Positions 58,955 through 64,000 of a DNA stretch of 64,000 nt are shown in pieces. Source of the DNA: Opitutaceae bacterium (GTDB taxonomy: Bacteria > Verrucomicrobiota > Verrucomicrobiia > Opitutales > Opitutaceae); NCBI GenBank assembly GCA_030693515.1, contig JAUYAK010000063.1, positions 62,001 through 126,000 on the forward strand. The letters run 5' to 3'. Made by a program: the position numbers and the translations under genes. Each line of letters starts with the position of its first letter. Position 1 is the stretch's first letter. The notes beneath the pieces are model-generated. The model did not search any database. It was given only the letters and a program-made list of their open reading frames with translations, and was not told where the DNA came from.

Positions 58955-59786
58955 CGCGATTCGGAAGACGGGACCGGATGAGGTCCGCCAGCGGAGCCAA
59001 CTCCTCCTTGTTCAGATCGCTGCCCAAATCGGGCAGGCCGACGAAACAGTTCAACCGCACAAAATTCAGGCCCATGTCCCGCGCCATGAAGTGCCCGAGG
59101 TGACACAGGCCGAGATAATTCCCGTAGGCGCGGTCGACGACATATTGGGTCGGATAATACGCGTTCACTGCCAACTGGTCGGCCTCGTCGTATGAAAAGC
59201 TCACTTGTTGAAGACAGGGAAATCCGAGCAACTTGCCGCCCGTGTGATCCTGCACCGGGTCAAAAACGGAGACTTGCAGCGCCGAATGGCGCGGGCTTCC
59301 GCCTTTTTCACGATCGCGGCGCCAAATTGAGATCAAATGATCGAGCTGATTCTTTTCCCTGATTTGCGGCGGACCGTTCTTCGGTTTCTTGCTCCCTTGG
59401 AAACGAACCATGCGCTCGAAATAAGTGCCTCGACCATTAAGTTTATTGCGCGCCTGAAGCCGGGGAAAGAAATCTTTGAGATACCAGTCGGTGAACTCGC
59501 GCACTGGTAGTCTCCCGCGGCGGACCCAGGCATCATAGGGGAAAATAGTGAGCGCGGTGACCTTGCTTGAGAATTTCCTATCCTTGGTCACGAGCAGGGC
59601 ATCGAGCGCCTTTCGGATTTCCATATCTTCGGCCGCCAGGCCGTCGGTGAACCCGGTGACTGACACGACCAAAGGGGCGAGCTTCCGCTTGCTGTTGTCG
59701 AGCACGTGCAACAGCACCCGGCCCCAGGCGTGCGACAAATTTGGCTCTTCGATGACTTGGGGTAGATTATTTGGCATCGGGATCAT
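58944..59786 (-). CDS. Divergent thymidylate-synthase-like protein
   Basis: A 280-aa protein (start ATG 59786; ATG 59777 is also possible). A C-terminal block fits the thymidylate synthase core: 'GFPCLQQVSFSYDEADQLAV' with Cys 191 as possible nucleophile, then 'YYPTQYVVDRAYGNYLGLCHLGHFMARDMGL' in which Asn 224 occupies the place of E. coli N177. The phosphate-binding Arg-Ser of the synthase ('QRS') is replaced by 'PTQ'. 'RGTYFERMVRF' (119-129) may match the substrate loop. It is therefore a distant family member or a partner subunit, not a normal ThyA. Assignment by eye, moderate confidence. Confidence 0.6.
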   Translation of the reverse strand: MIPMPNNLPQVIEEPNLSHAWGRVLLHVLDNSKRKLAPLVVSVTGFTDGLAAEDMEIRKALDALLVTKDRKFSSKVTALTIFPYDAWVRRGRLPVREFTDWYLKDFFPRLQARNKLNGRGTYFERMVRFQGSKKPKNGPPQIREKNQLDHLISIWRRDREKGGSPRHSALQVSVFDPVQDHTGGKLLGFPCLQQVSFSYDEADQLAVNAYYPTQYVVDRAYGNYLGLCHLGHFMARDMGLNFVRLNCFVGLPDLGSDLNKEELAPLADLIRSRLPNRDDV

Positions 59787-60627
59787 CCAAATGGCGATAC
59801 AGGCTCCGGCCTTCGAAGTCGGCGCGACTCACTCGCAGGAATTTCGCCCACTCGCGGCCTTCCAGAAAGGCACGGGCGATGCCAGGCTTTTTGGCCTGCA
59901 CCAAACGACCAGCCGGGAGGTCCGCGAGGACGGCAATCTCTCCGCCCTCGACCACCGCATCGGCCGGCAACAACGCGGTGTGCCCAACTTGAAGGTCAAT
60001 ATTCCCGGTGATCCAATCCACGTCAGCCAGCATCAGATGCTTGGTCGCAACATTCCCGAGCAAATGTTCTCGAATCGATTTTGGCGTCGCGTTCGCCAAC
60101 TCGGCGGCCCGCGAGGGACTGATCAGCCGCAACGACCAACGGAGATGCTGAACGAGCGTCTCGTAGCCGACGCCCAATTCGCAAGCGACGGCGTAAAGTT
60201 CAACGGCGGTGCAGGTCTTGGGATCCAAGACCCGGCGATTGAAGGACGATTCCACTGCCCATGAAGGCATCAACAAGTAAGCGGCGAACAGGTTCGCGCT
60301 CCACTCTTCCGGGTCGTTGCGATCGTCGGGCGCGAACTCGGGCAACTCATCAATGCGACTCCCGTGGCCGAAATACCAATGGCCCATCTCGTGGGCACCC
60401 GTGAACGCCTGCCGGCCCGGAGGCCGCAGCGATGGAACCAAAATCACGTTCGAGCCCTTGGCATACATCCCCTCGAAGCTCCCACCTGCACAGAAACGGA
60501 CTTCAAGTTTCAGACGTTCGGCCAGGTCAAATACACACACGGGCACGGCCTTCGGCACGTTACCGCTCCGACGGGTCTCCAAAGCCCCGCGCAATGCCAG
60601 CCGGGCGAGCGCCTTCCAGTCGCTCAT
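59767..60627 (-). CDS. ImmA/IrrE-family metallopeptidase
   Basis: A 286-aa protein with the zinc motif 'GAHEMGHWYFGH' (HExxH) and a helical domain after it ('EWSANLFAAYLLMPSWAVE', 'LGVGYETLVQHLRWSLRLI'). ImmA-type proteases cut XRE-family repressors to switch on mobile-element genes. Here it overlaps the XRE gene (ATGA), the standard layout. It likely removes the repressor on a signal and so activates the operon in which it lies. Confidence 0.92.
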   Translation of the reverse strand: MSDWKALARLALRGALETRRSGNVPKAVPVCVFDLAERLKLEVRFCAGGSFEGMYAKGSNVILVPSLRPPGRQAFTGAHEMGHWYFGHGSRIDELPEFAPDDRNDPEEWSANLFAAYLLMPSWAVESSFNRRVLDPKTCTAVELYAVACELGVGYETLVQHLRWSLRLISPSRAAELANATPKSIREHLLGNVATKHLMLADVDWITGNIDLQVGHTALLPADAVVEGGEIAVLADLPAGRLVQAKKPGIARAFLEGREWAKFLRVSRADFEGRSLYRHLDDPDAK

Positions 60628-60968
60628 TTGCGATCGCCTCCCGACTTTCGAAGCGAGCGGAGCAGCTTCATCACATTGTCGAAGTCCTGGGGCTTCAACT
60701 TGGCGAGTTCACGGGCGGCCAGCTCGGCCGCCGGATCGGACACCTCTGGTTTCTCTTCGGCCAACCATGAAATACTGACGTCATAGATGCGCCCGAAGCC
60801 TGCCAGTTCATCTGCCGCGACCCGACGGCGACCGGCCTCGATCTCGGAAATAGTCGGGCGCTGCATGTCGAGCAGCTTGGCCGCCTGTCCTTGCGACAGC
60901 CCGGATTGTTCGCGGGCCGCACGAAGGCGGGCTGCGATGGCGAGACGGAGTTGATCGGAGTCGCTCAT
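60624..60968 (-). CDS. XRE-family (Cro/CI-like) repressor
   Basis: A 114-aa protein from ATG 60968. The HTH is 'LRAAREQSGLSQGQAAKLLDMQRPTISEIEAGRRRVAADEL' (about 15-55). The C-terminal 50 residues are a short tail, likely the ImmA cleavage region. It overlaps the ACP stop (ATGA) and the ImmA start (ATGA). Likely binds the GTAAG palindromes upstream of the operon. Confidence 0.92.
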   Translation of the reverse strand: MSDSDQLRLAIAARLRAAREQSGLSQGQAAKLLDMQRPTISEIEAGRRRVAADELAGFGRIYDVSISWLAEEKPEVSDPAAELAARELAKLKPQDFDNVMKLLRSLRKSGGDRK

Positions 60969-61252
60969 GAACCTCCTTTTGGGATGAGGGCACACATGAG
61001 ATCAATAGCCCCGCCGACTAGCCGGGAACATTGCCCTGCATCATCCACGAGCGGGTTCACTTCGTCGGGCACCTTGCACCCGAATTTCTCGCTGAGCACA
61101 CAGGCGAACTCCACTCCGTCCTCGCTGTCGAGGCCGAGGTCCTTAAACGGATCGGTGGTCTCGGTGATTTCGGCGGGCGCGTTCTCACCGAGAAACTCGC
61201 GGAGCGTCGTCAGAAAGACGTCGCGCACTTTATTTCGGTCGGGGGCATTCAT
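60965..61252 (-). CDS. Acyl carrier protein
   Basis: A 95-aa protein from ATG 61252. The phosphopantetheine site is 'KDLGLDSEDGVEFACVLSEKFG' with Ser in the DS motif, inside the usual four-helix pattern ('VRDVFLTTLREFLGENAP' before it). It is the first gene of the operon, coupled to the XRE gene. A carrier protein next to nucleotide enzymes suggests an acyl or aminoacyl group is made or transferred in the pathway; its loading enzyme is not in the window. Confidence 0.88.
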   Translation of the reverse strand: MNAPDRNKVRDVFLTTLREFLGENAPAEITETTDPFKDLGLDSEDGVEFACVLSEKFGCKVPDEVNPLVDDAGQCSRLVGGAIDLMCALIPKGGS

Positions 61253-61260
61253 GGCGTATG

Positions 61261-61294
61261 GTAAGATATTCTTACATGATGTAAGCATTGTCAA
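61261..61294 (-). promoter_or_regulatory. Promoter and operator of the ACP-XRE-ImmA-nucleotide operon
   Basis: On the minus strand a perfect -35 TTGACA lies at 61294-61289. Between it and the ACP start, three GTAAG/CTTAC half-sites sit 10 bp apart (61261, 61271, 61281), forming CTTACATGATGTAAG (7-1-7 palindrome, 61271-61285) and GTAAGATATTCTTAC. A repressor bound here would block the promoter, consistent with the XRE gene in the operon. Confidence 0.7.
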
Positions 61295-61574
61295 GTCCGA
61301 TGAGTGATTTTTGCGCGCATGACCGATGCGATGCGAAAATCAGGCTCCCGTTCCTCTTGTTAGGCCCGGCAATTGTGGTCGAAACCCGCCTCATATCTGT
61401 TTGGCTATCCGTCATCGTTTCGATGCAACTCTTCCGGCCTTCATTATCAGCGAGTTTCGCCGCCGGCTTTTCGCTTGAATTTCCACCGGCTTTGGCCGAT
61501 AGTCTTCGCAACAGACCTGCCACGCCTCTCAACGATGCGCAATTTGGTGGGTATTTTTTTGCCCGGATTTGGCG
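61295..61574. other. Noncoding gap upstream of the Abi gene
   Basis: 280 bp between the divergent operon and the Abi start. It has visibly lower GC than nearby genes and CGAAAC...GTTTCG and GCCGG...CCGGC inverted pairs. No convincing ORF. It could hold the Abi promoter or a small RNA. Confidence 0.4.
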
Positions 61575-62564
61575 ATGAAGTTCACCAAACTCGCGCTCGA
61601 CCTTCCCGGGCAACTCAAACGTCTCACGGATCGTGGGCTGATTGTGCCGGATGCGGCGACCGCCCAAGGATGCCTCACTCATCTCGGCTACTACCGGCTG
61701 TCCGCGTATGCGCTGCCGTTTCAAGACAAGACCCAGGCCGGCAAGCCGTTCAAGCCCGGCACGGTATTTCAACAGGTTTTGGATCTTTATCGTTTCGATC
61801 GCGAATTGAGGCTGCTCGTGATCGACGCGATTGAGCGGGTAGAAATTTCCGTCCGATCGCAAATCGTGAACACCCTGTGCATGACGCACGGCGCACATTG
61901 GTTTCTCGACGCGGCCCATTTCCAGCCGAAGTTCGATCATGGGATGTTTCTCCGCAAAATCGAAGATGATTTCGGCGTGAAGACGGGGCCGGGTGGTGCG
62001 AAGATTTTGCCAACGCGTCCGCACAGCGAGGCTTTCATCGCCCACTACTACCAGAAATACGGCGACCCTTACCTGCCGCCGTTTTGGATGGTGGCGGAGA
62101 CGCTGACGCTCGGGTCGCTGTCCAAACTTTATGAGGGACTGCGTGACAACGTGACGCGCAACGCCATTGCGGGGGTTTATGGCCTCAACGAGGCCGTGCT
62201 GGTGTCGTGGCTGCGCAGTCTCACCTATCTCCGCAATCTTTGTGCGCATCATTCCCGGCTGTGGAACCGGGACTTCGCGATCAAGCCTTTGGTCGCGCAC
62301 AAGCTCGGGACGTTGCTCGCTCCGTTTCCCAAGACACTGGCGGATGGCCGCACGATTCAGGTGCAGCCGCCTTCGCGGTTTTATGCGCTGGCGGTGGTCT
62401 TGTTCGATTTCCTGAAGGTCGTTTCGATTGGGACGATCTGGAACGAACGGCTGGCTGCGCTGCTGGCCAGCCATGCTTTTGTCGATCCGATGGCGATGGG
62501 GTTCCCTGCGAATTGGAAGACGGAGGCCTTCTGGAAATTCCCACCCCCGGCGCCGACCGTTTAG
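61575..62564 (+). CDS. Abi-family (AbiD/AbiF-like) abortive-infection protein
   Basis: A 329-aa protein from ATG 61575 (TTG 61569 possible). Family motifs are 'QGCLTHLGYYRLSAYALPF', 'VLDLYRFDRELRLLVIDAIERVEISVRSQIVNTL', 'PPFWMVAETLTLGSLSKLY', and the HEPN-like RNase motif 'LRNLCAHHSRLWNRDF' (R-x4-6-H). Abi_2 proteins give phage resistance by cell growth arrest through RNA cleavage. It is divergent from the modified-nucleotide operon, typical of a defence island. Confidence 0.92.
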   Translation: MKFTKLALDLPGQLKRLTDRGLIVPDAATAQGCLTHLGYYRLSAYALPFQDKTQAGKPFKPGTVFQQVLDLYRFDRELRLLVIDAIERVEISVRSQIVNTLCMTHGAHWFLDAAHFQPKFDHGMFLRKIEDDFGVKTGPGGAKILPTRPHSEAFIAHYYQKYGDPYLPPFWMVAETLTLGSLSKLYEGLRDNVTRNAIAGVYGLNEAVLVSWLRSLTYLRNLCAHHSRLWNRDFAIKPLVAHKLGTLLAPFPKTLADGRTIQVQPPSRFYALAVVLFDFLKVVSIGTIWNERLAALLASHAFVDPMAMGFPANWKTEAFWKFPPPAPTV

Positions 62565-63127
62565 GTCAAATTTTCGCAGGCCCTTGGAGCAATATAGCCC
62601 AAGTCGGAATGCGGTGACGGGCAGGCTGCGGCAGGTCCTGGGCCGAGGTCTGCGAGTCGCCCACCATCATTTCCGGCCCGCCGTCGACATGCACTGGGGG
62701 CGTGCGCAGCCCTGCTTCCGCTGGTCGCGACATCGGCGACGGATGCACCGAACCCGACAGAAACCCGACAAACCCGACAGAGCGCAAAAGCCGACGGCAT
62801 CCGGCCCGCCGGAAATGCCACCGGGCGTTTGGCCCTGTCAAAAAACTCCCCTGCCCGCCGCCAATTGTAATTCGCCCGTCAAGGTCGTGCTCCTGCGTCG
62901 CCTCCACCTTGACGGGCGATTCGGAAGGGCGGCTGTTCGGTCAGGTGGAGCGCTGGCTGCTTCGCGCCCGGCTTTCAAATCCGTTTCGATCTACTGCTTC
63001 ACTGGCTTCGTGCATGGTGGTGTCGTTCGCGCCCAGCGACAGCGAACGAGCCAAGCCGATCGGCTGACCGTTCGCCGATGCCACGGAATGGATTCGCGAT
63101 AGGGCCGGGCATGACTAGGCAGTTTCG
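62565..63127. other. Noncoding region with short repeats
   Basis: 563 bp without a convincing gene. It contains three tandem ACCCGACA units (62751-62780, 10-bp period) and a 14-bp perfect hairpin TCGCCCGTCAAGGT/ACCTTGACGGGCGA (62872-62919) whose first arm and loop resemble the start of the 225-bp repeat. Open frames on both strands look like GC-driven shadows. Confidence 0.5.
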
Positions 63128-64000
63128 ATGCAAGCATCCTTCAGCAGCCTTGGAATGTATAGTGTCGCAGAGGCCGAAATCGTTGTGGCCGAGATAAACG
63201 GCGCGGGGGGATATGCCGCGCCGCAGGTGTGGGTGCCGCTGCGGATCAGCGTCTCGCATGGCGCGATGAAACCGCACGATGGGTATGAGTTTATCGCCGT
63301 CAGCGGTCGGCTCTTGGTGGGTGGGCAACTCGTGGCGCGGGCATCGACCAATCCGGTCGGCTTCACGATTCACCCCTGGTTCAATGAGCTGAAAAACCAA
63401 CTTCATTATCTCGAGTTCGCCCTCGATGCTTCGCGACTGGCCGCACTGGAACGGCAGCGGGCCGGCGGCGATCTCAAGGTGAGGCTGGAAGCCGAACTCG
63501 AAGTGATGCAGCTCCGCGCGCTCAATCTCAACCCACAGAACCAGTCGCTGCTCGAAACGGTTTGGGGTCAGGTGCAACGGCATCGGCTGCGGCTCGGGGT
63601 CGATCTTTCGATTCCGAAATCGGTGTGGATTGAACGCGTGTTGCCCCAGGTCGATCACGGCGTGATTCACTTGATCGAGTTGCCGGCCATTCCGGTCAGC
63701 GCCAGCGAGGCGATGAATCACGGCTTCGAAGCGCTGCGCCAGGCCAGCGAACTTCACAAAACCGGGCACTACCCGGAGGCGGTCGGAAAGTGCCGCGTCG
63801 CTCTCGAAGAATTCTTCGAATACCCGGAGATGAAGGATGACGCGGGCGTCACCCGCCGTGTGCCCATCCTGAAATCGAGCTGGGAGACGCGTTTGGGGAA
63901 AGCCACTTACACGTGGCTCAACCAAACACTGGCCGCGTTGAAAGCCGGGAGCAACAAACCACATCACTTGGCCAGCGCCACCTACAGCCAGTTCGATTCC
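63128..64000 (+). CDS. Protein of unknown function, 3' end outside window
   Basis: The frame runs open from ATG 63128 to the window end (291 codons so far), with an in-frame TAG at 63116 fixing the start region. The first part is beta-rich ('MYSVAEAEIVVAEINGAG', 'VWVPLRISVSHGAMKPHDGYEFIAVSGRLLVGG'). Around residue 205 a helical, TPR-like hairpin begins ('SASEAMNHGFEALRQASELHKTGHYPEAVGKCRVALEEFF'). I recognise no family. Lying after an Abi gene, it may be another defence gene. Confidence 0.7.
   Translation, partial: MQASFSSLGMYSVAEAEIVVAEINGAGGYAAPQVWVPLRISVSHGAMKPHDGYEFIAVSGRLLVGGQLVARASTNPVGFTIHPWFNELKNQLHYLEFALDASRLAALERQRAGGDLKVRLEAELEVMQLRALNLNPQNQSLLETVWGQVQRHRLRLGVDLSIPKSVWIERVLPQVDHGVIHLIELPAIPVSASEAMNHGFEALRQASELHKTGHYPEAVGKCRVALEEFFEYPEMKDDAGVTRRVPILKSSWETRLGKATYTWLNQTLAALKAGSNKPHHLASATYSQFDS

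Noticed and set aside
62751-62780. Possible CRISPR or plasmid iterons (three ACCCGACA units)
   Set aside because: Units are only 10 bp apart with no spacers, and three copies are too few; no cas or rep gene is nearby.
62566-63102. Open frames on both strands (113 and 224 codons)
   Set aside because: They overlap each other and short repeats, and have no recognisable domains or consistent codon use.

Overview
The window is high-GC bacterial chromosome. It most resembles an Opitutaceae-type verrucomicrobium: it has the DUF1553/DUF1501 protein pair, a TonB-dependent receptor with the 'TPFEV..NKDYGYL' N-terminus and coiled coil usual in that family, a LacI regulator beside sugar enzymes, a hybrid sensor kinase with beta-propeller repeats, and many secreted proteins. 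The assignment is inferred from gene content; there is no rRNA gene in the window.

Positions 1-47800 are core chromosome. 1-6800 holds secreted or periplasmic proteins (DUF1553, DUF1501, a BNR propeller protein, an exported RidA). 6770-16520 is a carbohydrate block: an alpha-L-rhamnosidase, a DUF6807 protein and a PLP enzyme in one operon, diverging from a sugar isomerase/epimerase, a LacI regulator and a large TonB receptor. 16523-21160 has a decayed secreted-protein gene, exbB-exbD, and leuC-leuD diverging from a LysR regulator. 21173-28161 is a sensor kinase/response regulator pair convergent with acs. 28264-47622 is mostly housekeeping: rho, hisF, rpe, hpt, uvrB, an ABC importer ATPase and binding protein without a permease, glutamate dehydrogenase, gap-pgk-tpiA and tRNA-Tyr. 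Many intergenic gaps in this core carry long inverted repeats of several unrelated families.

Positions 47803-53238 are a mobile element at a radC site. Three consecutive tyrosine recombinases (about 437, 328 and 337 aa) have the layout of a recombinase-in-trio (RIT) element. The element also carries a mercury module: merR, a MerT-MerP-like fusion and a CopZ-like metallochaperone. Its ends are inverted repeats. Each end abuts the last 60 codons of a different radC gene, both cut exactly before the HNHPSGDP metal-binding motif and both pointing outward. Neither radC 5' half is in the window.

Positions 53239-64000 are an accessory region. It has small unknown genes, two of them preceded by copies of a 225-bp repeat exactly 1260 bp apart. 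A compact six-gene minus-strand operon (61252 to 56239) follows: acyl carrier protein, XRE regulator, ImmA/IrrE metalloprotease, a divergent thymidylate-synthase-like protein, a thymidylate-kinase-like protein fused to a domain resembling 5-hmdU DNA kinase/aGPT-Pplase proteins, and a second thymidylate-synthase-family enzyme. The last enzyme has Asp where thymidylate synthases have the uracil-selecting Asn, which is the dCMP hydroxymethylase signature. This operon is the best candidate for an undescribed system: a chromosomal, repressor-controlled nucleotide or DNA-base modification or defence pathway. An Abi-family gene diverges from it, and a truncated unknown gene runs off the end of the window.
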